Positions 5,557 through 5,602 of a stretch of DNA of 5,602 nucleotides are shown here, piece by piece. This stretch comes from an uncultured Clostridium sp. GTDB lineage: Bacteria; Bacillota; Clostridia; TANB77; CAG-508. Both the position numbers and the translations under genes were made by a program. The first letter of the stretch is position 1, and each line of letters opens with the position of its first letter. A model generated the notes under the pieces. The model was not told the origin of the DNA. It did not search any database and saw nothing but the letters and a program-made list of their open reading frames with translations. The stretch lies in assembly GCA_900557045.1 (NCBI GenBank), contig USQY01000070.1:1-5602 (forward strand). Reading direction: 5' to 3'.

Positions 5557-5602
5557 TTGTAAGTGAAAATGTCCAAAATTTTAAAATCATTTGTAAGTAA
5601 AA
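5557..5602. repeat. Short direct repeat at the right edge
   Basis: TTGTAAGTGAAAA (5557-5569) recurs as TTGTAAGTAAAA (5591-5602), 34 bases further on and running into the window end. The first copy continues into AAAATGTCC (5566-5574), which also occurs in the same direction at 23-31. Paired subterminal repeats of this general look occur at ends of some insertion sequences, such as IS21-type elements, but no transposase gene is in the window. What lies past the edge is unknown. Confidence 0.35.

Overview
The window is strongly AT-rich and densely coding. Its genes carry Firmicutes-type AAAGGA or AGGAGG ribosome binding sites, and TGA is read as stop (it ends rsgA). This points to a low-GC Firmicute, most likely a clostridial or related anaerobe. 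The species cannot be told from this stretch. No integrase, transposase, phage gene, RNA gene or CRISPR array is visible.

Layout. Positions 1-64 hold a repeat-like tail downstream of copA. From 3440 down to 65, three genes read on the minus strand: an rsgA-family GTPase, the copper chaperone copZ, and the copper-exporting P-type ATPase copA. A good promoter lies just upstream of rsgA, and no clear promoter is seen for copZ, so all three may share a transcript. Positions 3441-3788 are a divergent intergenic region with the rsgA promoter, a perfect-consensus promoter firing the other way, and a large inverted-repeat element in the leader of a GNAT acetyltransferase gene (3789-4250, plus). That gene converges on a cytidylyltransferase-fold gene (4814-4302, minus) across a shared hairpin. 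A Nudix hydrolase (5418-4957, minus) lies upstream, preceded by a palindrome and candidate promoter.

How the genes work together. CopZ and CopA are a classic pair: the chaperone binds Cu(I) in the cytoplasm and passes it to the membrane ATPase, which exports it. No copper-responsive repressor (CsoR or CopY) is in the window. The other genes are housekeeping or accessory enzymes with no evident shared pathway.

Most notable points. (1) The RsgA-family protein is only 235 residues. Its N-terminal leader runs straight into the G4 motif, so most of the OB fold and the linker into the GTPase domain are missing in frame. (2) A family of inverted repeats with GGGGACGTTTT-type ends occupies gene junctions. 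One copy with perfect 32-bp arms sits between copZ and copA, and a decayed homologous copy sits in the GNAT leader. A small hairpin with the same GGGACG core lies at the convergent junction, and a probable copy end lies at the left edge. These look like a dispersed non-autonomous repeat family that may have been recruited as RNA structure. I do not see a clearly new multi-gene system here.
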